A DNA stretch of 64,000 nt from Enterobacter pseudoroggenkampii. Lineage in GTDB: Bacteria > Pseudomonadota > Gammaproteobacteria > Enterobacterales > Enterobacteriaceae. Of the stretch, positions 25,181 through 33,252 are shown piece after piece (position 1 is the stretch's first letter; the number at the start of each line of letters is the position of its first letter). Below the pieces are notes generated by a model that saw nothing but the letters and a program-made list of their open reading frames with translations, ran no database searches and was not told the origin of the DNA. The DNA is taken from positions 2,356,001 through 2,420,000 of the forward strand of contig NZ_JAPMLV010000001.1 of the NCBI RefSeq assembly GCF_026420145.1, read 5' to 3'. A program made the translations under genes and the position numbers.

Positions 25181-26579
25181 AGAAACCGCCGGTATCGGTG
25201 ATGGCGGTGATCATCACGCTCGACCCCACCGCGGGGTCGCGCCCCAGTTTGGTCATCGTCAGCGGGATAATGACCCCCATCATTGATGCCACCAGCAAAT
25301 TTAGCACCATCGCCAGCATCATCACCCCACCCAGCGCCATATCGTCATACAGCCACCAGGTAATGCCGCCCATAATACCGCCCCACACCAGGCCGTTGAT
25401 CAGCGCCACGCCCATCTCTCTGAAGATCAGAAAGGCGAAGTTACCGGGCTGAATATTTTCCAGCGCCAGCGCGCGGACGATCATGGTGATGGTCTGGTTT
25501 CCGGTGTTGCCGCCTATTCCGGCCACAATCGGCATCAGCGAGGCCAGCGCCACCAGCTGCGAAATGGTGTGTTCAAAACCGTCAATCACCCGGGAGGCGA
25601 TAAAGGCGGTACACAGGTTAATGGCCAGCCACGCCCAGCGGGTTTTCACCGCCTTGCCGACGGAGGCATGGACGTCATCTTCGGCGCTGATCCCCCCGAG
25701 CGCACGCAGATCGTTGTCGGTTTCTTCGTAGACCACATCAACGATCTCATCGATGGTCAGACGCCCCATCAGTTTGCCGACGGAGTCCACAACGGCGGCA
25801 CTCACCAGGTCATCACGTTCGAAGGTACGCGCCGCTTTCTCCGCATCGTCTTCCGGGGAGAAGACCATCGGCTCGTTTTCCATCACCTCGCTCACCTTCC
25901 GCTGGGTGCTGTTGAGCAGGATGGTTTTCAGCTCCAGTTCGCCGAGCAGGGTTTTATCCCGGGAGGTGACAAACAGTTTATCGGTGTTGTCCGGCATTTT
26001 GCCCAGGCGACGCAGATAGCGCTGCACGGTGCCGAGCGTCACGTCCGGGCGCACCGTGATAACGCCGAACTCCATGATCGCGCCGACGCTGTTTTTCTCG
26101 TAGTGCATCACCTGACGCACGCGCGCGCGTTCATCGGCAGGCAGTGACGCCAGCAGGCGGCCGGTCAGGTTGCGCGGCAGGTGCTGAACGAGGTAAATCT
26201 GCTCGTCGATATCCAGGGTTTGCAGAGCGTCAAGAATATCCCGGTCGCTCATCTCGTCGATCAGGTCGTCCCAGACGTTTTCAGAGGCCTCGAGCAGCAC
26301 CTGCCCGCGCTCGTGATCCTGCACCAGACGCCACAGGGCGTGACGTTCTTCCGAGGGAAGCGCTTCCAGGGTATCCGCCAGATCCGGCGGGGGTAAGTGA
26401 GCAACCAGCGCACCTACCTCAGCAATATCGTCGGCCAGGGTGCCGACATCATATTGCTCAGCCAGGGTCAGTTTGCCTAATAGCGTAGAGGTGACCGCTT
26501 TATCGGTCGTGAGAAGCCAGATCAGTCGCGCGCGCTCCTGGTCACGCTGTCTGGCGCTGTTTTTCTTTAATACCGACAT
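25143..26579 (-). CDS. mgtE: Magnesium transporter MgtE
   Basis: MgtE-type Mg2+ channel: N-terminal helical superhelix domain (residues about 35-140, HLPPPDLADTLEALPSEER), tandem CBS domains (about 150-275, with VGRIM-like VGAIMEFGVITVRPD and KVSEVMENEPMVF) and five C-terminal membrane helices containing MPIVAGIGGNTGNQ, the ion-pore motif. ATG 26579 is chosen; the codon before it is TTG. It faces the SulP gene and overlaps its end, an arrangement that suggests antisense or convergent-transcription effects. Confidence 0.93.
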   Translation of the reverse strand: MSVLKKNSARQRDQERARLIWLLTTDKAVTSTLLGKLTLAEQYDVGTLADDIAEVGALVAHLPPPDLADTLEALPSEERHALWRLVQDHERGQVLLEASENVWDDLIDEMSDRDILDALQTLDIDEQIYLVQHLPRNLTGRLLASLPADERARVRQVMHYEKNSVGAIMEFGVITVRPDVTLGTVQRYLRRLGKMPDNTDKLFVTSRDKTLLGELELKTILLNSTQRKVSEVMENEPMVFSPEDDAEKAARTFERDDLVSAAVVDSVGKLMGRLTIDEIVDVVYEETDNDLRALGGISAEDDVHASVGKAVKTRWAWLAINLCTAFIASRVIDGFEHTISQLVALASLMPIVAGIGGNTGNQTITMIVRALALENIQPGNFAFLIFREMGVALINGLVWGGIMGGITWWLYDDMALGGVMMLAMVLNLLVASMMGVIIPLTMTKLGRDPAVGSSVMITAITDTGGFFIFLGLATIFLL

Positions 26580-26692
26580 CAATCATAAATCCATTAAATG
26601 AGTTGGGGTTAAGCATAGCGCGGGGATATGTAAATAAGAATAAACAACGGGGCGGGATGGAGAAAAAAGCGGCATTACGGCCACGATCTATC

Positions 26693-26725
26693 CCCTCTCC
26701 CTGTGGGAGAGGGTTAGGGTAAGGG
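26693..26725. repeat. Palindromic repeat, copy 1 (3' side of yojI)
   Basis: CCCTCTCCC-TGT-GGGAGAGGG hairpin followed by an arm ending AGGGCATCAGG. The same 9-bp stem with related arms occurs at 36611-36649 (inverted) and 47250-47292. Confidence 0.75.
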
Positions 26726-26727
26726 CA

Positions 26728-28371
26728 TCAGGCCGTGCGCGCCACCGCGTCACGCGAGGCTGCATCGCGCTCTTCACCGGTCAGCTCGCTCAGCCTGCCG
26801 TCGCGCATCTCCAGCAGACGGTCGGCATGAATAAAGTAATGATCGTCGTGGCTGATGGCGAAAATGGTTTTACCCATCTGCTGCATCAGCGGCAGCAGCA
26901 CCTGATAAAACTCGCGGCGGAAGTGCGGGTCCTGATCCGCCGCCCACTCATCCAGCAGAATGATGTCACGCTCTTCCGCCAGCGCCAGCAGCAGCGCCAC
27001 GCGCTTTTTCTGCCCTTTGGAAAGCTTCAGATTGAGGATCTTCCCGTCCTGTAACTCCAGCTTGTGCGACATCTGCAGCTGCGCCAGCCATTTTTCCACC
27101 AGCGCAGGATTGGCCTGCTGCCCTTCCGGACCCAGCAGCCGATCGAACAGCCAGACGTCGGTGAACACCGCCGAGAAAAGCTTGCGGTAATCCTCGGGTT
27201 TCTCCGCGCTCAGCGCTCTGCCATCCAGCAAAATCTCGCCCGACTGCGGCTGATAAAGCCCGGTAAGCAGCATCGCCAGCGTCGATTTACCGCTGCCGTT
27301 GCCGCCAATCAGAAACAGCAGCTCGCCGCGGCGGATCGTCAGGTTAACCGGCCCCACGGAGAAGGCGCTGTCCTGATAGCGGAACGTGACGTTACGCAGC
27401 TCCAGCGTCTGCCAGTTCGGGAAGGCCTGCGGGCGCGGAAATTCGGCCTTAAACGGCGCGAGATCGAATTTTTTGAGCTTATTAAAGGCCACCTGCGCAC
27501 TCAGCAAGGTGGGCAACGCGCCGACCGCCGAGAGCAGCGGCGTGCGCAAAAACAGCAGCGTCAGCGAGTAGGTTGCCGCGACGTTGGTGTCCGCCCAGCC
27601 CAGGCTGTTCGCCATCCAGAATACCAGGCCAATGGCACCCAGCATCATGATATTTGACCAGTTCACCGCACTCAGGTGGAAGGTATCGGCGCGAATAATG
27701 TGATGACGATATTCTCGCGCGTCCGGGATATAGAGATGGTTAAAGATATACTCGGCGCGCTCGCGGTTCAGTGTGAGCTCTTTGCGCCCTTCCAGTACCG
27801 TCTGGTAATCGTTATAGAGCTTATCTTCGGTTTCACGCAGCACCGCCATGTGTTTGTAGACGCGCGACACCAGCACAAAGCCGCCCCAGATGGTAATGGC
27901 AATCCACAGCGCGGTCACCGCCAGCATTTTGCTGGAGAGCCAGGCGAGATAGGCCGCCGAGCCAAAGGTCAGAATGATCCCCTGCACCAGCTCCGGCAGA
28001 CGAACGAACGCGATGGTAATGGCGCGCACGTCGCTGGTCAGCCCCGCCAGCAGGGAAGCGCTGCCGAGCTGCTCAACGCGCTCTATCTGAGTGTCCAGGA
28101 TCCGCTTGATAAACTCACTGCGCAAACGGAAAACGAAATGGTGCCCGAGCGCGGTCAGCGCAAGCTGGGAACCGAGCGTAACCGCCATCAACAGGAGCAG
28201 CAGACCGAGAAACTCCGGCAATACGGAGAGCGAGGTGTCGACCATTTCAATCAACCGCACGTTAATAAACGCGATCAGGCCAATACCCAGCGCGGCGCTG
28301 GCAAGGCTTAACGCCATTACGGCAATGAAGGGCCAGCGATACTGACGCCAGACAAGGAGAAGTAGTTGCAT
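26728..28371 (-). CDS. yojI: ABC transporter YojI (peptide exporter)
   Basis: 547-aa fused membrane/ATPase exporter; E. coli YojI exports microcin J25 with TolC. Six N-terminal helices, then an ATPase with Walker [13 protein letters not shown], signature [12 protein letters not shown] and Walker [17 protein letters not shown] at 28371 ([13 protein letters not shown]) matches the E. coli start; the frame opens further upstream. Ends 15 bp from a palindromic repeat. Confidence 0.95.
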   Translation of the reverse strand: MQLLLLVWRQYRWPFIAVMALSLASAALGIGLIAFINVRLIEMVDTSLSVLPEFLGLLLLLMAVTLGSQLALTALGHHFVFRLRSEFIKRILDTQIERVEQLGSASLLAGLTSDVRAITIAFVRLPELVQGIILTFGSAAYLAWLSSKMLAVTALWIAITIWGGFVLVSRVYKHMAVLRETEDKLYNDYQTVLEGRKELTLNRERAEYIFNHLYIPDAREYRHHIIRADTFHLSAVNWSNIMMLGAIGLVFWMANSLGWADTNVAATYSLTLLFLRTPLLSAVGALPTLLSAQVAFNKLKKFDLAPFKAEFPRPQAFPNWQTLELRNVTFRYQDSAFSVGPVNLTIRRGELLFLIGGNGSGKSTLAMLLTGLYQPQSGEILLDGRALSAEKPEDYRKLFSAVFTDVWLFDRLLGPEGQQANPALVEKWLAQLQMSHKLELQDGKILNLKLSKGQKKRVALLLALAEERDIILLDEWAADQDPHFRREFYQVLLPLMQQMGKTIFAISHDDHYFIHADRLLEMRDGRLSELTGEERDAASRDAVARTA

Positions 28372-28440
28372 GCAGGCAATCCGGACAATAAAAGTCAGCC
28401 AGCAGTGTAAACTGCCAGGCGCGTACATCAAGAATAATTC

Positions 28441-29097
28441 TTATTTTTGTTTACGCATCCCCGCCTGACGGAAGGTCAGGTTATAACGGTACTCGCCCGT
28501 GAGGGGATGGATCCCGGGTTTCAGCGGCTGAATGCCGTGATAATAAAGCCGAGATTCCCTGCCCCACACCACCACATCGCCATGTTCCAGCATGATGCGT
28601 TTGAGCGGATCGTTGCGGCGTAATCCCCCGAACTGGAAGACGGCGGGCAGACCTAACGATACCGAGACGATAGGCGCGCGCAGATCGGGTTCATCCTTGT
28701 CCTGATGCAGCGAGAGCTTCGCGCCAACGGCGTAGCGGTTGATCAGGCAGGCATCAGGGCGAAAGTCAGGATAATCTGCAGCCACGGCAGCCTCGTGACA
28801 AAGTGTCTGAAAAACCGCAGGCATGGGAGGCCACGGCCGGTCGGTCGTGGGATCGCTTGGAGCATACACATACCCACGTTCGTTTGTCGCCCAGCCCAGT
28901 TCGCCGCAGTTGGCCATGGCCACCGACATGGTGTAGCCGCCCGGCGTCACCATATGGCGAAACGGTGAAACCGCCGTGACCTCTTCAATACCGGCAAGCA
29001 GCGCCGCCGCACGGGAGAGTGCAAAGCGGCGCAGGATCGCTGCCCCCGGCGCAAGCGGCTCCTGCCAGGGTTCAGCATCCGCAAAAAGATCGAGCAT
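28441..29097 (-). CDS. alkB: DNA oxidative demethylase AlkB
   Basis: Fe(II)/2-oxoglutarate dioxygenase that repairs 1-methyladenine and 3-methylcytosine. 218 aa. Iron ligands are in LSLHQDKDEPD (HxD) and the later His of YYHGIQPLKPG; the 2-oxoglutarate Arg is in YRYNLTFRQ. Start overlaps the ada stop as TAATG, giving an ada-alkB operon as in E. coli. Confidence 0.97.
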   Translation of the reverse strand: MLDLFADAEPWQEPLAPGAAILRRFALSRAAALLAGIEEVTAVSPFRHMVTPGGYTMSVAMANCGELGWATNERGYVYAPSDPTTDRPWPPMPAVFQTLCHEAAVAADYPDFRPDACLINRYAVGAKLSLHQDKDEPDLRAPIVSVSLGLPAVFQFGGLRRNDPLKRIMLEHGDVVVWGRESRLYYHGIQPLKPGIHPLTGEYRYNLTFRQAGMRKQK

Positions 29098-30155
29098 TAT
29101 CCCTCCCGGCGTTTCGCCTCATGTTTCAGTAATAGCGCTTTTCGCGCCGTCCCCCAGCGGTAGCCCGACAGCGCACCGTCATTACGAACCACCCGATGAC
29201 AGGGGATCACAATCGCCAGCGTGTTTGCCGCACAGGCGCCTGCTACGGCGCGTACCGCACTGGGCTGGCCAATCGCCTGCGCCACCTGCTGGTAACTTGC
29301 CGTTTCGCCGCTGGGAATGTTGCGAAGGGCCTGCCAGACGCGCTGCTGGAACGTGGTTCCGCGAATATCCAGCGGCAGTGCAAGCGGTATATCGCGGTTA
29401 TCAATACTGGCAATCACCTGGTGGATCCGCTGCACAAAGGCGTCGTCCAGCGGCGCGTGCGTAGCTTTTGGAAATTGCGTGGCAAGCTCTGCGGTGACTT
29501 CCGCATCGGTGTCACCCAGCAGAATCGCGCAGATCCCCCGCTCGCTTTCGGCGACCAGACAGCGTCCTAACGAACAGTCATCGATGGCATACCGCACGGC
29601 CACCTCTCCTTTACGGTACTGCTTCGCCGTCATGCCCAGCGCATCGTTGGCTTTACGATAATAGCTGCTGCTGTCGGGAAACCCCGCCGCCAGCACGGCG
29701 TCGGTAATTTTGTCTCCCTGCGCAAGCGCGGCGCGCAGGCGTTGGCCCCGCGCCGCCTGCTGCCAGGCTTTTGGCGTCATGCCGGTCACGGCCTTAAACA
29801 GACGGTGGAAATGGAAAGGACTCATGGCAACCTTCTGCGCCAACCCCTCCAGGGTTAGCGCAGGATCCTGCTCCAGAAGACGGCAGGCCTGTTCCACTTT
29901 CGCCAGCTTCTGCGCCTGTGGATCGCGTTTGTCCGGCATGCAGCGCTTGCACGGACGAAAGCCGGCCTGTACGGCATGATGGGCATCAGGATAAAAGCGG
30001 ACATTTTTACGCAGCGCGTGGCGGGCACGGCATGACGGGCGGCAGAAAATACCCGTGGTCTGCACGGCGAAGACAAACTGATCGTCAGCGATCGGATCGC
30101 GGGCCAGCACGGCCTGCCAGCGATCCTCATCGGTAATAAAGGTTGAGTTTCTCAT
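29097..30155 (-). CDS. ada: Adaptive-response regulator and methyltransferase Ada
   Basis: Bifunctional 352-aa protein. The N-terminal zinc domain has four cysteines in FCRPSCRAR and FRPCKRCMPD; the first accepts methyl from phosphotriesters and switches on transcription. An AraC-type HTH follows (residues about 95-180, MSPFHFHRLFKAVTGMTPK). The C-terminal methyltransferase has the active PCHRVV cysteine and YRWGTARK. GAGGAG lies before the ATG. Confidence 0.97.
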   Translation of the reverse strand: MRNSTFITDEDRWQAVLARDPIADDQFVFAVQTTGIFCRPSCRARHALRKNVRFYPDAHHAVQAGFRPCKRCMPDKRDPQAQKLAKVEQACRLLEQDPALTLEGLAQKVAMSPFHFHRLFKAVTGMTPKAWQQAARGQRLRAALAQGDKITDAVLAAGFPDSSSYYRKANDALGMTAKQYRKGEVAVRYAIDDCSLGRCLVAESERGICAILLGDTDAEVTAELATQFPKATHAPLDDAFVQRIHQVIASIDNRDIPLALPLDIRGTTFQQRVWQALRNIPSGETASYQQVAQAIGQPSAVRAVAGACAANTLAIVIPCHRVVRNDGALSGYRWGTARKALLLKHEAKRREG

Positions 30156-30218
30156 TATCGGCTCCTCTTACAAGCATACATAGAGCGTGCCTGAGCGCCA
30201 CTGATAAAAAACCCGCAA

Positions 30219-30233
30219 CCTTGCTTTTTAATT
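30219..30233 (-). promoter_or_regulatory. Degenerate Ada-box-like site upstream of ada
   Basis: In minus-strand sense AATTAAAAAGCAAGGTTGCG lines up with the E. coli ada control sequence AATTAAAGCGCAAGATTGTT, with the AAAGCGCA core reading AAAAAGCA. It overlaps the apbE stop region, about 65 bp from the ada start. Whether methylated Ada binds it is unknown. Confidence 0.4.
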
Positions 30234-31283
30234 TTTGTCGCTGACCAGGAAACTGTTGAACTGCGGCGAGCTCCAGGTTTTGAACCCGTCGCCCTCTTTG
30301 GTGATCATATAAACCGCCAGCCCTTCCTGACAAACCACCTCTTTGGCTTTTTCCGGGCCGAGAACCATTAATCCGGTATCCCAGGCATCCGCTTCCAGCG
30401 CGGTGGGGGCAATGACCGTCACCGAGACCAGGTTATGCGTGATGGGACGTCCGGTCTGCGGATCGATAACGTGCGAAATACGCTTCCCCTCAAGCTCGTA
30501 ATAGTTACGGTAGCTGCCGGAGGTACTGATCCCATGTCCGTTGATATCCACTATCGCCTGCACGGCATTTTGCCGATCGGTCGGCTTTTGAATCGCTACG
30601 CGCCATGGCTTATCGCTGGCGTTCATCCCCCGGCTGACCAGCGCGCCGCCCACCGAGACCAGATAACGGGAAATTCCTTCCTGGGCCATCAGCGCAGCAA
30701 GATGATCCGCCGCATAGCCTTCCCCGACCGTCGACAGATCGACAAACAGATCGGGGATATCTTTTTGCAGGTACTGCTGACCGTACTGGTTGATCACGGT
30801 CAGATGCTGTAGCCCTGTCCGGGCGCGGGCGTCATCAATGGCCGCCTGTTCGGGCGTCTTCACCGGCTGTTTATTCGGGCCAAATCCCCAGAGGTTTACC
30901 AGCGGTCCGACGGTCACATCCATCGCCCCGTTGGTTTTGTAACCCACGCGCATTGCCTCGGTCACGATATCGGCCATCGCCTCGCTCACTGGCCACAGGG
31001 AGGTGCTGGTTGAGAGGTTAAAGCGCATCAGCGCCGAGTCATTTTTATAGGTCGACAGCAGCTGATCGTCGGCGTCCAGCTGCGACTGGATTTTGCCGCG
31101 AAGTTCGTCTGTGCGTGTTTTATCGAGGTTCATCACGCTGACGCGCCAGAAGGTCCCCATCGTTTTGCCTTCGAGCACCGTCGCGGCGGGTGCGTCGGTT
31201 TTCGCCACGGGTGTGGGATCGTTACACGCGGTCAGGAAAAAAAGCATAGCCAGAAAGCTGGCGCGTAAAAAAGTCATGTCCAT
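30228..31283 (-). CDS. apbE: FAD:protein FMN transferase ApbE (lipoprotein)
   Basis: Periplasmic Mg2+-dependent flavin transferase that attaches FMN to threonine in proteins such as NqrB/RnfG. 351 aa. Signal peptide with lipobox LTAC (Cys20) followed by mature lipoprotein; conserved pieces are TMGTFWRVSV, LVNLWGFGP, VDLSTVGEGYAADH, SVGGALVSRG and the C-terminal TALEADAWDTGLMVLG. GAGGATA precedes the ATG. Confidence 0.95.
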   Translation of the reverse strand: MDMTFLRASFLAMLFFLTACNDPTPVAKTDAPAATVLEGKTMGTFWRVSVMNLDKTRTDELRGKIQSQLDADDQLLSTYKNDSALMRFNLSTSTSLWPVSEAMADIVTEAMRVGYKTNGAMDVTVGPLVNLWGFGPNKQPVKTPEQAAIDDARARTGLQHLTVINQYGQQYLQKDIPDLFVDLSTVGEGYAADHLAALMAQEGISRYLVSVGGALVSRGMNASDKPWRVAIQKPTDRQNAVQAIVDINGHGISTSGSYRNYYELEGKRISHVIDPQTGRPITHNLVSVTVIAPTALEADAWDTGLMVLGPEKAKEVVCQEGLAVYMITKEGDGFKTWSSPQFNSFLVSDKN

Positions 31284-31354
31284 TCATTATTATCCTCATG
31301 CCAGGGCGGCAAGAGTACACCAAAACGGGTGAGTTGTGAGAATCAGAGAGGCAC

Positions 31355-31378
31355 AAAAAAGGGGCCATCAGGCCCCTT
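31355..31378 (-). terminator. Terminator of ompC
   Basis: In minus-strand sense GGGGCC-TGAT-GGCCCC followed by T residues, about 20 bp after the ompC stop. Confidence 0.92.
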
Positions 31379-31397
31379 ACGTCACACGATGACGCGA

Positions 31398-32510
31398 TTA
31401 GAACTGGTAAACCAGGCCCAGCGCGACGATATCGTCAGTACCGATACCCGCCTGACGGGTAAATTCATTTTCATCAACCAGGTTGATTTTGTAATCAACA
31501 TAGGTGGACATGTTTTTGTTGAAGTAGTAAGTCGCACCCACATCAACATATTTCAGCAGATCCTGATCGCCGTAACCTTCGATGTCTTTGCCTTTAGACT
31601 GCAGGTAAGCCACGGATGGACGCAGACCGAAGTCGAACTGGTACTGAGCAACCACTTCGAAGTTCTGCGCTTTGTTAGCGAAGCCGTAAGCGGTAGTCGG
31701 GTTGCTGCCGTTAGAAGTACCGAAACGGGTTGCGTTGTAGGTCTGAGAGTACTGCGCTGCCAGATAGATGTTGTTGGCATCGTATTTCAGGCCACCAGAA
31801 TAGACTTCTGCGTGATCGCCATTACCGTATACGCCAGCTGCATTCTGGTCGGCGGTACGTTTGGAGGAGGACATCGCACCACCCACGCTGAAGCCTTCGC
31901 CCAGGTTATAGGTCACGGATGCACCGTAGCCGTCGCCGTTCTGGTTCAGCAGGCTGCGACCGTTAGTGTTTTCACCCTCTACGCTGCCGTTTTTGCCCTG
32001 ATACTGCAGAGCAAAGTTCAGGCCGTCCACCAGACCAAAGAAGTCCTGGTTACGGTAGGTCGCGACGCCGTTAGCACGTTGCTGCAGGAAGTTGTCAGCG
32101 CCGTAGGTATCGCCGCCAAATTCTGGCAGAACGTCAGTCCAGGAAGTTACGTCGTAGATTACGCCGTAGTTACGACCGTAATCGAAAGAACCCGCCTCAG
32201 CGAATTTCAGACCCGCGAACGCCACACGCGTCCAGGACTGATTGTCACCTTCAGTGGTGTTGCCCTGAATCTGGTATTCCCACTGGCCGTAACCGGTCAG
32301 TTGATCGTTAACCTGAGTTTCGCCTTTGAAGCCAAGACGCATGTAGGTCTTGTCGCCGTCGTTACCCTTGTCGTCAGAGAAATAGTGCAGACCATCAACT
32401 TTACCGTACAGATCTAATTTGTTGCCATCTTTGTTATAAATTTCGGCCGCATTTGCTGCGCCTGCCACCAGGAGTGCTGGTACCAGGAGGGACAGTACTT
32501 TAACTTTCAT
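31398..32510 (-). CDS. ompC: Outer-membrane porin OmpC
   Basis: 370-aa trimeric general porin. Signal peptide [21 protein letters not shown] with cleavage before [20 protein letters not shown]; the constriction-loop region [19 protein letters not shown] (loop 3) and terminal Phe (VYQF) for Bam assembly are present. The external loops differ from E. coli, as expected for Enterobacter-type OmpC/Omp36. GAGGG ribosome site. Controlled by the upstream OmpR region; translation of its counterpart OmpF is repressed by the divergent micF RNA. Confidence 0.97.
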   Translation of the reverse strand: MKVKVLSLLVPALLVAGAANAAEIYNKDGNKLDLYGKVDGLHYFSDDKGNDGDKTYMRLGFKGETQVNDQLTGYGQWEYQIQGNTTEGDNQSWTRVAFAGLKFAEAGSFDYGRNYGVIYDVTSWTDVLPEFGGDTYGADNFLQQRANGVATYRNQDFFGLVDGLNFALQYQGKNGSVEGENTNGRSLLNQNGDGYGASVTYNLGEGFSVGGAMSSSKRTADQNAAGVYGNGDHAEVYSGGLKYDANNIYLAAQYSQTYNATRFGTSNGSNPTTAYGFANKAQNFEVVAQYQFDFGLRPSVAYLQSKGKDIEGYGDQDLLKYVDVGATYYFNKNMSTYVDYKINLVDENEFTRQAGIGTDDIVALGLVYQF

Positions 32511-32700
32511 TTTATTAACCCTCTGTTATATGCCTTATAATTGCCACTGCTTACTGGTTAACCCTCATTAACCAGTCGGCAATTTCATTCTCCGCAAAAT
32601 CACAGAATAATCCAATGCGAATATGATACGAAAACTTTGAAGATGTTTCATTTATCTATGAACATGTTTCAAAATGTAAATATCAAGGAACTTTTACAAA
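32511..32700 (-). promoter_or_regulatory. ompC leader, promoter and OmpR boxes
   Basis: The 5' leader (minus-strand GGCATATAACAGAGGGTTAA just before ATG) matches E. coli ompC. GATTAT at 32612-32607 is the likely -10. Upstream, the minus-strand run TTTACATTTTGAAACATGTT and the next TGAAACATCTTCAAAG repeat (32680-32640) are the TGAAACAT-type OmpR sites. Confidence 0.8.
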
Positions 32701-32822
32701 GCACAAATAGCTTATAAATTTAGCACTTATAATCAAAAGAAAAATAACACACATAAAAATCAACTATTTATAATAAAAATCGTTACAGCACTGAATGACA
32801 AAACAAGATCGCGCCTAATCTC

Positions 32823-32929
32823 TAAAATATCTCTCGCTATCATCATTAACTTTATTTATTACCGTCATTCAGTTTTGAATGTCTGTTTATCCCTAATTGA
32901 GCCGAATGCTTCGCATTCGGTTTTTTTTT
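32823..32929 (+). ncRNA. micF: MicF antisense small RNA with its promoter -10
   Basis: Bases 32836-32929 match E. coli micF: the seed GCTATCATCATTAACTTTAT, which pairs with the ompF ribosome site, is conserved; the 3' end is the terminator CCGAATGC-TTCG-GCATTCGG followed by T residues. TAAAAT at 32823-32828 fits a -10 seven bases upstream of the start. It is divergent from ompC, as in E. coli, and is expected to respond to OmpR and stress regulators. Confidence 0.93.
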
Positions 32930-33252
32930 ACCTTTCTTTACGTAACTTCTCATTTTTTGTGCTACCGCACCGAAACTGTAACGACTATTAACTAAATCTT
33001 CACCGCTATCCTTCGCTGGCGAAATATTGATGTAAAACTTAATTTCTTGTTAATTCGTGCTATTTGCTGGCTAAGCGCACTTATTATTTGTACGCGCACG
33101 GCGTGTTTGTACATGTTTAGTGCGCCACCTGCCGCCGATATTGTCCGTTGAAAAAGTCGACTCTTCCCGGGCAGTGGCGCTGGAAATTCAGTTATTACCC
33201 TTTATACTGCCCTATCGCCACAGAGCATGACCATGACGGGTTAAAGATATCA
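32930..33252 (+). other. micF-rcsD intergenic region
   Basis: 323 bp without a gene. It is AT-rich and should hold the rcsD promoter; an in-frame extension of rcsD to 33148 has no ribosome site and no match to E. coli RcsD. No repeat or RNA gene is recognised. Confidence 0.6.
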
